Origin: HGM04593 sp045661205
Lineage (GTDB): Bacteria; Bacteroidota; Bacteroidia; Bacteroidales; Bacteroidaceae
DNA length: 31,024 bases
Assembly (NCBI GenBank): GCA_045661205.1
Contig: JAZRFE010000016.1
Span: 1-31,024 of the forward strand
Direction of reading: 5' to 3'
Of the stretch, positions 13,922 to 22,179 are shown piece after piece. Position numbers and translations under genes: made by a program. The notes under the pieces are model-generated. The model was not told the origin of the DNA and made no database searches. It saw only the letters and a list, made by a program, of their open reading frames with translations. Every line of letters starts with the position of its first letter. Position 1 is the first letter of the stretch.

Positions 13922-14512
13922 ATGAAAAAAGAGAAATTCAACATAATAAAAGATTCTTGCATACCTCTGCCGTTGGAAAATATCGACACCGACCAGATTG
14001 TGCCCGCACGCTTCCTGAAAGCAACCACTCGCGAAGGCTTTGGCGAGAATCTTTTCCGCGACTGGCGATTCGACGAGCAGGGAAACAAAATAGAGAGTTT
14101 CGTGCTCAACGACCCCACATATTCGGGAAAAATACTTGTTGCAGGCAAAAACTTCGGTTCGGGTTCCAGCCGCGAGCATGCAGCATGGGCCATCGCTGAC
14201 TATGGCTTCCGCGTGGTAGTTTCCAGCTTTTTCGCAGATATCCACAAGAACAACGAACTTAACAACTTTGTGTTGCCCGTAGTGGTTACCGAGGAGTTCC
14301 TTAAAGAACTTTTCGACTCCATCTATGCCAACCCCCGCACCGAGGTTATTGTGAACCTGCCCGAGCAGACCATTACCAACACCGCCACAGGCAAGTCCGA
14401 GACTTTCGAAATCAACGCCTACAAAAAGCATTGTCTGATGAACGGTCTTGACGATATTGACTTCCTGCTCAGCAACAAAGACAAGATTGAGAGCTGGGAG
14501 GCGCAACGATAG
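13922..14512 (+). CDS. leuD: 3-isopropylmalate dehydratase, small subunit
   Basis: The small swivelling subunit that closes over the LeuC active site. NIDTDQIVPARFLKAT (residues about 20-35) and GKNFGSGSSREHAAWAIADY are diagnostic of the family. The serine-rich GSGSSREH loop contacts the substrate. The length of 196 residues is normal. It starts 13 bases after leuC and precedes leuB by 27 bases. In some relatives a second 2-isopropylmalate synthase homologue is inserted between leuD and leuB; here there is none. Confidence 0.96.
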   Translation: MKKEKFNIIKDSCIPLPLENIDTDQIVPARFLKATTREGFGENLFRDWRFDEQGNKIESFVLNDPTYSGKILVAGKNFGSGSSREHAAWAIADYGFRVVVSSFFADIHKNNELNNFVLPVVVTEEFLKELFDSIYANPRTEVIVNLPEQTITNTATGKSETFEINAYKKHCLMNGLDDIDFLLSNKDKIESWEAQR

Positions 14513-14539
14513 TTTTACAAATATATAAGATAGAAAAAG

Positions 14540-15613
14540 ATGAATATAAAAATAGCAGTGCTGCCGGGCGATGGTATCGGTCCCGAGATTATAGCACAAG
14601 CATTGGAGGTTACAAAAGCCGTATGCAACAAATTCGGTCACTCACTAGAGTATAAAACAGGCCTTGTAGGTGCATGCGCAATAGATGCAACAGGCAACCC
14701 CTATCCCGACGAGACTCACGAGCTCTGCATGCAGAGCGATGCAGTGCTCTTCGGTGCTGTTGGCGACCTTCGTTTCGACAACAACCCCTCGGCAAAGGTG
14801 CGCCCCGAGCAGGGTCTTCTCGCAATGCGCAAGAAGCTCGGCCTTTATGCCAACCTTCGCCCTGTAACCACCTTCGAGTCACTCATCGAGAAGTCTCCTC
14901 TTCGCCCCGACATAGTAAGAGGTGCCGACTTCATGTGCATTCGCGAGCTTACAGGCGGACTCTACTTCGGTCGCCCTCAGGGACGTTCCGAGGATGGAAA
15001 CACAGCCTACGACACATGTGTATATACTCGCGAAGAGGTTGAGCGCATCGTGAAGCTCGCTTATGAGTATGCAATGAAACGTCGCAAAAAGGTTACTGTT
15101 GTCGATAAGGCAAACGTACTTGCGACATCACGCTTGTGGCGCGAGGTGGCAGGTGAGATTGCAAAGCAGTATCCCGAGGTAGAGACCGAGTTCATGTTCG
15201 TGGACAACGCTGCAATGCGTCTCATTCAGTGGCCTTCGTCGTTCGACGTGATGGTTACCGAGAATATGTTCGGCGACATCCTTACCGACGAGGGTTCGGT
15301 AATCACAGGCTCGATGGGTCTGCTGCCTTCGGCGTCTATCGGTGTACACACCTCGCTCTTCGAGCCTATCCATGGCTCATGGCCCCAGGCTGCCGGCAAG
15401 AATATCGCCAACCCCTTGGCAACAATCCTCTCGGCGGCAATGATGTTCGAGTATGCCTTCGGACTCCTCGAAGAGGGTGCTCTCATACGCGAGGCAGTGA
15501 ATGCTTCTATGGCCGAGAACGTATGCACTCCCGACTTGCAGGCCGATGGTGATACCAAGTACGGTACTGCCGAGGTGGGCGCGTGGATTGTAGACTACAT
15601 CAATAAAAAGTAA
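14540..15613 (+). CDS. leuB: 3-isopropylmalate dehydrogenase
   Basis: It oxidises and decarboxylates 3-isopropylmalate to 2-oxoisocaproate with NAD+, the last operon-encoded step before transamination to leucine. The start AVLPGDGIGPEI is the nucleotide/substrate-binding opening of the family. ADFMCIRELTGGLYFGRPQG carries the substrate-binding arginine region, DKANVLATSRLWREV the catalytic lysine region, and TENMFGDILTDEGSVITGSM the metal-binding aspartates. The 357-residue length matches LeuB; isocitrate dehydrogenases are longer and lack this arrangement. A clear terminator follows, so the operon ends here. Confidence 0.96.
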   Translation: MNIKIAVLPGDGIGPEIIAQALEVTKAVCNKFGHSLEYKTGLVGACAIDATGNPYPDETHELCMQSDAVLFGAVGDLRFDNNPSAKVRPEQGLLAMRKKLGLYANLRPVTTFESLIEKSPLRPDIVRGADFMCIRELTGGLYFGRPQGRSEDGNTAYDTCVYTREEVERIVKLAYEYAMKRRKKVTVVDKANVLATSRLWREVAGEIAKQYPEVETEFMFVDNAAMRLIQWPSSFDVMVTENMFGDILTDEGSVITGSMGLLPSASIGVHTSLFEPIHGSWPQAAGKNIANPLATILSAAMMFEYAFGLLEEGALIREAVNASMAENVCTPDLQADGDTKYGTAEVGAWIVDYINKK

Positions 15614-15630
15614 GAAAGATATTCCCGACC

Positions 15631-15675
15631 AAAAGCCTGCCCGATTTTTATAACAAAAGTCAGGCGGGCTTTTTT
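15631..15675 (+). terminator. Terminator of the leu operon
   Basis: AAAAGCCTGCC (15631-15641) pairs with GGCGGGCTTTT (15663-15673), with one G-T pair, and a run of six T follows. It is the only strong terminator in the leu/fbp region and separates leuACDB from fbp. Confidence 0.8.
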
Positions 15676-15708
15676 GCTCGATATTCAACAGGAACCTATA
15701 AAAGAAGC

Positions 15709-17685
15709 ATGATAATGAAAAATATTCGTGACAATATGCGCTATCTGCAACTGCTTGCCAAAGAGTTTCCCAATGTGCCTCGCGTGACAACCGAGATTAT
15801 AAATCTCGAGGCTATATTGCATTTGCCCAAAGCCACCGAGCACTTCCTTGCCGACCTTCATGGCGAGAACGAGGCTTTCCAGCATGTGCTGCGCAACGCT
15901 TCGGGTAACATCAAACGTAAGGTACAGGAGATATTCGACAAGTTTCTCAGCGAGGAGGAGATAAAGGAGCTGTGCACGCTCATATACTACCCCGAGGAGA
16001 AACTCGAACTTGTAAAGCTCTCGCGCAAGAATATGAACGACTTTTATCAGACAACGCTCAACAGACTGATAATGGTCTGCCGCAACGTTTCGTCGAAGTA
16101 CACCCGTTCCAAGGTGCGCAAAAGCCTGCCCGAGCAGTTTGCCTTTATCATCGAGGAGCTTCTCAACGAAACCTCCGATGGACAAAACAAGCACGAGTAT
16201 TATAACATTATTATCAGAACCATCATACGTACGCGTCGCGCCGAGCCTTTCATCATTCAGCTTTGCTATCTCATACAGCGTCTGGCGATAGACAGACTGC
16301 ACATCTTAGGCGACATTTTCGACCGAGGCCCCGGAGCACACCTTATAATGGACACCCTGTGCAATTACCACAATTTGGACATCCAGTGGGGCAACCACGA
16401 TGTGCTGTGGATGGGTGCCGCTGCCGGTAACCCCGCATGTGCTGCGGCTGTAATACGTCTCTCGCTGCGCTATGCAAACACAAAGACTCTCGAAGATGGC
16501 TACGGCATCAACATGGTGCCTTTGGCAACATTCGCAATGGAGACTTATGCCGACGATCCTTGTGACATTTTCCGCCCATTCATCGAGGTAAATGCAACAA
16601 ATTCGCCACGAGAAAAGACACAGCGTCTCATTGCTCAGATGCACAAGGCAATAGCCGTCATTCAGTTCAAGCTCGAGTCGCAGCTCTATTTGCAGAATCC
16701 CGACTGGAATATGACCGACCGTTGTCTGCTCGAACATATGAATTTCAATGATGGTACAATAAACTATTATGGCAAGACTTATAAAATAGAGGATAGGTTC
16801 TTCCCCACAATCGACCCAGACAATCCCTATTGCCTGAACGAAGAGGAGCAGGAAATTATGGACAGCCTTGTGCGCTCGTTCCGCACAAGCGAGCGTTTGC
16901 AGCGACACATGCAGTGTCTGCTGACACATGGCGGTATGTATTCGGTGTGCAACTCCAATCTGCTGTTCCACGCATCCATGCCTCTGAACGAAGATGGCTC
17001 GTTGCGCGAGGTGACTATTCAAGGACAGTCGTACAAGGGCAAAGAACTTATGCTGCGCATCGAGCAGATTATACGCCTCGCCTACGAAGAGGGTGCCGAC
17101 GACGAAGAGAAAGCCTATGCCCGCGACTACTTCTGGTATTTGTGGTGTGGAGTAGACAGTCCCCTTTTCGACAAGTCCAAAATGACAACCTTCGAGCGAT
17201 ATTTCATCAAAGATAAAGAGGTGCACGCCGAGGAGAAGGGGTGGTACTTTAAACTGCGCGACAAAGAAGAGGTGTGCGACAGGCTGCTCGACGACTTTGA
17301 AGTTCGAGGCACTCATCGCCACATCATCAACGGACACGTGCCTGTGAAGGCAGGCAAGGGTGAGAACCCCATAAAAGCCGGTGGCCGTCTGATGGTCATC
17401 GACGGTGGTTTTGCACGTGCCTATCACTCGACAACGGGAATTGCAGGCTATACACTCGTCTACCACAGTCGCGGCTTCCAGCTTGTGCAGCACGCACCCT
17501 TCACCTCTACCGAAGAGGCTGTGCTAGAAGGTATCGACATCCAGTCTACCACCTCCCTCGTCGAAAGTTCCAACCGTCGTGTGCTTGTTGCCGACACTGA
17601 TATAGGTCGCGAGCTGCGCAAGCAGATAGAAGAGCTCGAAATGTTGTTGCGTGCCTATCGCAAGGGTTGGTTGAAAGAAAATTAA
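15709..17685 (+). CDS. fbp: Fructose-1,6-bisphosphatase, class III
   Basis: It hydrolyses fructose-1,6-bisphosphate to fructose-6-phosphate in gluconeogenesis. This class is unrelated to the E. coli enzyme and carries a metallophosphoesterase core with two divalent ions. The metal-binding motifs are visible: LADLHGENEAF (residues 47-57), HILGDIFDRGPGAH (198-211) and WGNHDVLWMG (227-236). Later histidines are in INGHVPVKAGKG and MVIDGGFARAYHS. The 658 residues match the Bacteroidetes and Firmicutes proteins of about 640-670. Start choice is between ATGs at 15709 and 15715; both give the same domain. The dus gene begins within nine bases of the stop, so the two are probably cotranscribed. Confidence 0.95.
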   Translation: MIMKNIRDNMRYLQLLAKEFPNVPRVTTEIINLEAILHLPKATEHFLADLHGENEAFQHVLRNASGNIKRKVQEIFDKFLSEEEIKELCTLIYYPEEKLELVKLSRKNMNDFYQTTLNRLIMVCRNVSSKYTRSKVRKSLPEQFAFIIEELLNETSDGQNKHEYYNIIIRTIIRTRRAEPFIIQLCYLIQRLAIDRLHILGDIFDRGPGAHLIMDTLCNYHNLDIQWGNHDVLWMGAAAGNPACAAAVIRLSLRYANTKTLEDGYGINMVPLATFAMETYADDPCDIFRPFIEVNATNSPREKTQRLIAQMHKAIAVIQFKLESQLYLQNPDWNMTDRCLLEHMNFNDGTINYYGKTYKIEDRFFPTIDPDNPYCLNEEEQEIMDSLVRSFRTSERLQRHMQCLLTHGGMYSVCNSNLLFHASMPLNEDGSLREVTIQGQSYKGKELMLRIEQIIRLAYEEGADDEEKAYARDYFWYLWCGVDSPLFDKSKMTTFERYFIKDKEVHAEEKGWYFKLRDKEEVCDRLLDDFEVRGTHRHIINGHVPVKAGKGENPIKAGGRLMVIDGGFARAYHSTTGIAGYTLVYHSRGFQLVQHAPFTSTEEAVLEGIDIQSTTSLVESSNRRVLVADTDIGRELRKQIEELEMLLRAYRKGWLKEN

Positions 17686-17693
17686 TAGAATAT

Positions 17694-18674
17694 ATGAAGA
17701 TTGCTGATATAGAATTTGGAAAATACCCAGTCTTCCTCGCTCCTATGGAGGATGTTACCGACGCAGCCTTCCGCTTGATGTGTAAGGGCTTCGGCGCAGA
17801 CATGGTGTACACTGAATTTGTGTCGAGCGACGCGCTTATACGCGACGTGAACCGCTCGGTGCAGAAGTTGAACATCTGCGATGAGGAGCGTCCTGTCGCC
17901 ATACAGATATATGGCAACGAGGTAGAGCCTATGGTCGAGGCTGCCAAGCGAGTAGAGGCCGCACGCCCCGATGTTCTCGACATTAATTTCGGATGCCCGG
18001 TGAAAAAAGTTGCCCGCAAGGGTGCCGGTGCCGGAATGTTGCAGAATATCCCCAAACTGTTGCAGATAACCAAGGCGGTGGTCGATGCAGTGAAGATTCC
18101 TGTCACCGTAAAGACCCGTTTGGGATGGGACGACAACAGCAAGGTCATTGTGGAGCTTGCCGAGGCATTGCAGGACTGCGGTATTGCCGCGCTCACCGTT
18201 CATGGCCGCACACGTGCACAGATGTATACCGGCGAGGCCGATTGGACTCTCATAGGCAAGATAAAAGAGAACCCCCGCATGAGAATTCCCATCATAGGCA
18301 ATGGCGACATCACCACCCCCGAACGCGCCAAGGAGTGTTTCGAACGCTACGGCGTCGATGCAGTGATGATTGGTCGTGCCAGCTTTGGTCGCCCCTGGAT
18401 TTTCCGCGAAGTTAAGCACTATCTTGAACATGGCGAGCATGCAACGCCTTTCACCTTTAAGGAGACAATGGATATTTTGCGTGCTCAGGTGATGGACAGC
18501 GTCGAACGTCTCGATGAACGACGCGGTATATTGCACATCCGTCGTCATCTTGCAGCAACGCCTCTATTGAAGGGCTTGACAGATTTCCGCCCCTTGAGAA
18601 TAGCAATGCTCCGCGCCGAAAAGCTCGATGAACTTTTTGCCATCCTCGACAAGATAGAGCAGACATACGGATGA
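17694..18674 (+). CDS. dus: tRNA-dihydrouridine synthase (Dus family)
   Basis: An FMN-dependent enzyme that reduces uridines in tRNA D-loops. The start PVFLAPMEDVTDAAFRLMCK is the family signature that binds FMN. INFGCPVKKVARKGAGAGML holds the catalytic cysteine at residue 101, VKTRLGWDD the lysine that contacts the flavin phosphate, and VHGRTRAQMYTGEADW and IGNGDI the rest of the barrel. The C-terminal helical domain is the tRNA-binding part. I choose the ATG at 17694, giving 326 residues, because an in-frame ATG at 17667 would overlap fbp and add nine residues with no family support. It resembles the DusB group, but the exact uridine positions modified cannot be read from the sequence. Confidence 0.92.
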   Translation: MKIADIEFGKYPVFLAPMEDVTDAAFRLMCKGFGADMVYTEFVSSDALIRDVNRSVQKLNICDEERPVAIQIYGNEVEPMVEAAKRVEAARPDVLDINFGCPVKKVARKGAGAGMLQNIPKLLQITKAVVDAVKIPVTVKTRLGWDDNSKVIVELAEALQDCGIAALTVHGRTRAQMYTGEADWTLIGKIKENPRMRIPIIGNGDITTPERAKECFERYGVDAVMIGRASFGRPWIFREVKHYLEHGEHATPFTFKETMDILRAQVMDSVERLDERRGILHIRRHLAATPLLKGLTDFRPLRIAMLRAEKLDELFAILDKIEQTYG

Positions 18675-18730
18675 TGTTGCTGTTTAATTAAAAGTGATAA
18701 AATAGCATCGCAAAGGCATAAATCGGGTTA

Positions 18731-18760
18731 TATATTTGCACGTAAATTTTAAATTACGTG
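18731..18760 (+). promoter_or_regulatory. -7 box followed by a palindrome, upstream of the small membrane-protein pair
   Basis: TATATTTG (18731-18738) is a consensus -7 box. Directly after it, CACGTAA...TTACGTG (18739-18760) forms an inverted repeat that would cover the transcript start near 18745. It may be an operator or a hairpin at the 5' end of the mRNA. No good upstream box is seen. Confidence 0.45.
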
Positions 18761-18797
18761 TAATATTAATTTCGTATCAAATGACTCCGAAAAAGAG

Positions 18798-19325
18798 ATG
18801 GGAACTGTTAGAATATTTAATAAAATCATTAAACGGATATTTATAGTATTTGCTATACTATTGTATCTTAGTTGCGCATCCTTTACCTTCATTATCTTAC
18901 GTGCAACGGGTGTAATTAACATAAAGACTGAAACCGACTATTTAATCTTTTGGGAGTGGTGGTGGAACAAAGATAACAATGGCGAGGGCATAATAGACCT
19001 TGCCGAGGTTATGCCTTTTGATTGGGATTATATGATTTCATATAATGTAGATTGTGATGTAGAAACATTAAGAAAAGAATCAGGCATAGACAAAAGTTCC
19101 CCTAGATTGTTGGGGGATAAAGGTCTTGCTTTCATAAAGAACCACAAAGTTGTTTTTTCTGAAGTATGGTATGAAGAATATGATATACTAAACAATATAC
19201 GTGAATTCCCAAAAGGGATTGTTTATTTTATAGATGGTTGCTTTTGTCTAAAAAAAGAGGATGCTAAATTCAAAGCTTCAAAAGATGACGATGGAGATTT
19301 GTGGTTAGAGAAAATAGAAAGATAA
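18798..19325 (+). CDS. Small single-pass membrane protein of unknown function, paralogue 1
   Basis: A 175-residue protein that I do not recognise. A hydrophobic segment at residues 14-36 follows a basic N-terminus (KIIKRIF), so it is either a signal anchor or an uncleaved signal, with the rest predicted outside the cytoplasm. The external part starts with TETDYLIFWEWWWNKDNNGE, then IIDLAEVMPFDWDYM, and later carries HKVVFSEVWY and KKEDAKFKAS. The next gene encodes a colinear relative. The Trp-rich and Asn/Asp-rich block and the FDWDY block are the best-conserved parts. The gene is AT-rich compared with the neighbouring dus gene. It may bind a partner in the periplasm, but no enzymatic signature is visible. 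Confidence 0.75.
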   Translation: MGTVRIFNKIIKRIFIVFAILLYLSCASFTFIILRATGVINIKTETDYLIFWEWWWNKDNNGEGIIDLAEVMPFDWDYMISYNVDCDVETLRKESGIDKSSPRLLGDKGLAFIKNHKVVFSEVWYEEYDILNNIREFPKGIVYFIDGCFCLKKEDAKFKASKDDDGDLWLEKIER

Positions 19326-19342
19326 TCGTGTTTAAATGAATT

Positions 19343-19843
19343 ATGGAGCTTAATAAACAATTGAAGAAATATATTAAACGTATATTGATAGTTTTTTTTG
19401 CACTATCATTTATTTTTTGCGTATTGGTTATTGTTGCATTCCTGTATTTAATGGGTGCAATTAATATAAAAAACAAAACAGACTATATAGTTTTGTGGGA
19501 ATGGTGGTGGAACAAAGATAACAACGGCGAGAGTATAATAGACATGGCCAAGGTGATGCCTTTTGATTGGGATTACTTTGTTGTACGCAATTTGGGAAAC
19601 GAAGATGATAAAATAACCGTAAATGGGAAAACTTACTCACTTTTACAAGATGAAGCTGTTTCTTTTATAAAGGATGACAAAGTGGTGTTTTCTGAGGTTT
19701 GGTATAAAGATGATTATACATATCAATATTTTATTAAAGGAAGTGTGCACTTCAGAGGTAGTATTACCGTAAATAAAGAGGATGCAAAATTTAAGGCAAA
19801 GAAGAATGAGCTAGGTTATTTGATATTAAAGAAAATAGAATAG
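19343..19843 (+). CDS. Small single-pass membrane protein of unknown function, paralogue 2
   Basis: A 166-residue relative of the preceding gene, which ends 17 bases upstream. The layout is identical: basic residues (KKYIKRI), a hydrophobic segment at 13-37, then TDYIVLWEWWWNKDNNGE at 45-62 and IIDMAKVMPFDWDY at 65-78. Near the end are DKVVFSEVWYKDD and KEDAKFKAKK. The middle region (about 80-100) and the C-terminal third differ most between the copies. The duplicate probably arose in place. The GH43 gene starts only about ten bases after the stop, so all three may be in one transcript. Function is unknown. Confidence 0.75.
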   Translation: MELNKQLKKYIKRILIVFFALSFIFCVLVIVAFLYLMGAINIKNKTDYIVLWEWWWNKDNNGESIIDMAKVMPFDWDYFVVRNLGNEDDKITVNGKTYSLLQDEAVSFIKDDKVVFSEVWYKDDYTYQYFIKGSVHFRGSITVNKEDAKFKAKKNELGYLILKKIE

Positions 19844-19853
19844 AAGTATGTTT

Positions 19854-20840
19854 ATGAAAAAGGTGTTGTTTCTGCTTTTGACGGTTCTTCTCTCTCACGT
19901 GGCTATTGCCAACGACAAAAATGAGAACGAAAACAGAGGAGTTGCGCTTCCCGATCAAATGATGCTTGCCGACCCATTTGTGATAGAACACGACGGTTGG
20001 TATTATATCTACGGCACAGAGGCTGTCGATGGCATTGCTGTATACCGTTCGCGCGATATGAAGCAGTGGAGCAAGCGATGCGGAAATGCAAAGAACGGCC
20101 TAGCCATGCACAAAGATGATGTGTGGGGCAACAGTATGTTCTGGGCACCCGAGGTCTACAAACATGGTGACAAGTTCATTATGACATACAGCAGCGACCT
20201 ACATATCTGCTGCGCCGAGTCCGACTCACCCTGCGGCCCGTTTGTGCAGAAAGAGCAACGTCCCTATCTGCCCGACGAGCGTGGAATAGATGCCTCTATC
20301 TTTGTCGATGACGATGGCAAGGCTTATATGTTCTGGGTGCGTTTGGATGGTGGTGGAAATATCATTTGGGTGGCCGAAATGACTCCCGACCTTATGACTG
20401 TGAAGATTGAAACAGCGCGCGAGCTTATTGATGCACGCGAGGGAACATGGGAGAAAAAGATGGGACGCATAGCCGAGGGGCCTCTTACCTTCAAATATAG
20501 AGGCAAATATTATCTGACATTCAGTTGCAACGACTTCCGCAGCCAGGACTACGCGGTGGGGTTTGCGGTTGCCGATAATCCTATGGGGCCTTATGAGCGT
20601 TATGAGAAAAACCCGGTGTTGCACCGCCACTGTGGATATGCAGGTACGGGTCATCATGCTCTCTTTCGCACAGGAAAGAAATTCTATATGGTGTACCATG
20701 CGCACAAGAATATGAAAGACATTACCCCTCGTCAGACATTGATTGCTCCCATGAAGATGCGCCGCGACCGCGACACCGGTAAAGGTCGCTATCGCATAGA
20801 GGTTTCCGAAAAGATTATCGTTCCGAAAATAGAGCAGTAG
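19854..20840 (+). CDS. Secreted glycoside hydrolase, family 43
   Basis: An export signal MKKVLFLLLTVLLSHVAIAN is followed by a single five-bladed GH43 domain. Likely catalytic residues are Asp40 as base in MMLADPFVIEHDG, Asp146 as pKa-tuning residue in RGIDASIFVDDDG, and Glu208 as acid in GRIAEGPLTFKYRGKYYLTF. FWAPEVYKHGDKFIMTYS is another family hallmark. Members act on arabinan, arabinoxylan, xylan or galactan side chains; the sequence does not settle which. At 329 residues it has no carbohydrate-binding module. The ATG at 19848 would add two residues (MF). No sus-type transporter genes are nearby, so it is not part of a complete polysaccharide-utilisation locus in this window. Confidence 0.9.
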   Translation: MKKVLFLLLTVLLSHVAIANDKNENENRGVALPDQMMLADPFVIEHDGWYYIYGTEAVDGIAVYRSRDMKQWSKRCGNAKNGLAMHKDDVWGNSMFWAPEVYKHGDKFIMTYSSDLHICCAESDSPCGPFVQKEQRPYLPDERGIDASIFVDDDGKAYMFWVRLDGGGNIIWVAEMTPDLMTVKIETARELIDAREGTWEKKMGRIAEGPLTFKYRGKYYLTFSCNDFRSQDYAVGFAVADNPMGPYERYEKNPVLHRHCGYAGTGHHALFRTGKKFYMVYHAHKNMKDITPRQTLIAPMKMRRDRDTGKGRYRIEVSEKIIVPKIEQ

Positions 20841-20869
20841 TCCTGTTGTTTACTGCCTTAGTAAGTGAT

Positions 20870-20912
20870 TATTCGGCAAAAGTATTGCATATATCAATAT
20901 TTTTGCCGAATA
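20870..20912. repeat. 18-bp near-perfect hairpin between GH43 and acyltransferase genes
   Basis: TATTCGGCAAAAGTATTG (20870-20887), loop CATATAT, CAATATTTTTGCCGAATA (20895-20912). All 18 positions pair, one of them G-T. It lies 30 bases after the GH43 stop and about 40 before the next start. No T-run follows either arm, so it is more likely an mRNA-processing or stabilising structure, or a binding palindrome, than a standard terminator. Confidence 0.75.
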
Positions 20913-20949
20913 TTGCATAAATGTTAAACAATGTACAAAATTTAGAATT

Positions 20950-22098
20950 ATGATAACTCCCGCAGAATTTGACGATATTCGTCCCTATTCCCCCGAGGAA
21001 CTTCCCGCCATATTTGAAGAACTCATTGCCGATGCCGAATTTAAAGAGGTGATGACTCGCGCCTTTCCGCAACTCTCTTATGAGCAGATAAGCGGAGCGA
21101 TAAGAGGTTGCAAAACTAATCTCGAGTTCCAGAAGGCTTTGGTGAAGCCTTTCCTTTATGGACTTTTGGACAAGCTGAGCAAGGGTTTGACACTTAGCTA
21201 CGACAATAAAGAGCAGCTTGCCGACGCACTTTATATCTCAAACCACAGAGATATTATTCTCGACTCGGCATTCCTCGATGTTCTGCTTGTAGATGCAATA
21301 AATAATACAGTCGAAATTGCTATTGGCGACAACCTTCTCATCCGCCCCTGGATAAAGAAGCTTGTGCGTGTGAACCGCAGTTTCATTGTGCAGCGTTCGC
21401 TCACCATGCGCGAATTGCTGGCATCTTCAAAACGTTTATCGTCGTACATCCGCTTTGCGATTGTCGATAAGAAACAGCCTGTATGGATTGCGCAGCGCGA
21501 AGGTCGTGCCAAGGATAGCAATGACTTTACAGCCGAGAGTGTGCTGAAGATGCTTGCAATGCACTCTCCAGGTGACCCCATGGAGGCGCTCAAGGCTTTG
21601 AATATTGCTCCCACCACTATCTCTTATGAGTTTGACCCCTGCGACTACCTCAAGGCAAAGGAGTATCAGCAGAAACGCGACAACCCCGAGCACAAGAAGT
21701 CACCGTTCGACGACCTGCTGAATATGCAGACAGGACTCTTCGGCTACAAAGGCCACATACACTATCATATTGCAAAGTGCATAAACGACGAGCTTGATGC
21801 CATGGATGCAAGCCTCGGTAAGAGCGAGAAGTTTGCTGTTGCTGCTAAGATTATCGACAGCGCGATACACAGCAACTATCGTTTCTGGCCTGTAAATTAC
21901 TATTTCTACGAACTTCTCACCGGAGACACTCGCTTTGCCGATAAGTATACAGCCGAAGAGAAGGTTGCTCTCGATGGTTATCTTGCAGGACAGTTGCAGA
22001 AAATCGACCTCCCCAACAAAGACGAGGCCTTCTTGCGTGGCAAGATTCTCGAAATGTATGCCAACCCTGTGATAAACTATATAAAGGCAACAGAGTAA
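20950..22098 (+). CDS. PlsC-like glycerophosphate acyltransferase family protein
   Basis: A 382-residue protein with an acyltransferase domain over about residues 85-230. Motif I appears as ADALYISNHRDIILDSAFL, with the catalytic histidine at 99. The conserved Asp is six residues on (H-x5-D), whereas the usual spacing is H-x4-D. Motif III, normally FPEGTRS, is represented by WIAQREGRAKDSND. Extra N-terminal (about 80) and C-terminal (about 140) regions are longer than in ordinary PlsC. No transmembrane segment is obvious. It may acylate a glycerophospholipid or another membrane lipid intermediate; from memory, proteins of this type are common in Bacteroides and annotated only as acyltransferases. 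The substrate is not shown. Confidence 0.75.
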   Translation: MITPAEFDDIRPYSPEELPAIFEELIADAEFKEVMTRAFPQLSYEQISGAIRGCKTNLEFQKALVKPFLYGLLDKLSKGLTLSYDNKEQLADALYISNHRDIILDSAFLDVLLVDAINNTVEIAIGDNLLIRPWIKKLVRVNRSFIVQRSLTMRELLASSKRLSSYIRFAIVDKKQPVWIAQREGRAKDSNDFTAESVLKMLAMHSPGDPMEALKALNIAPTTISYEFDPCDYLKAKEYQQKRDNPEHKKSPFDDLLNMQTGLFGYKGHIHYHIAKCINDELDAMDASLGKSEKFAVAAKIIDSAIHSNYRFWPVNYYFYELLTGDTRFADKYTAEEKVALDGYLAGQLQKIDLPNKDEAFLRGKILEMYANPVINYIKATE

Positions 22099-22121
22099 TT
22101 GTTCCTTTTATTTGATTATAT

Positions 22122-22155
22122 GGCTGTGTCAATTTTTTGGCACAACCTCTTTTAA
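22122..22155 (+). terminator. Weak terminator-like hairpin after the acyltransferase gene
   Basis: TGTGTC (22125-22130) pairs with GGCACA (22139-22144) with one G-T pair, extended outward by GG/CC across a mismatch. CTCTTTT follows. The stem is short, so partial termination at most. Confidence 0.35.
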
Positions 22156-22179
22156 TAAATCTCCCCTTGATAATACAGT

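Noticed and set aside
16306..17493. 395-codon minus-strand frame inside fbp
   Set aside because: It is antisense to a well-conserved enzyme and arises from the codon bias of that gene; the protein has no recognisable motif.
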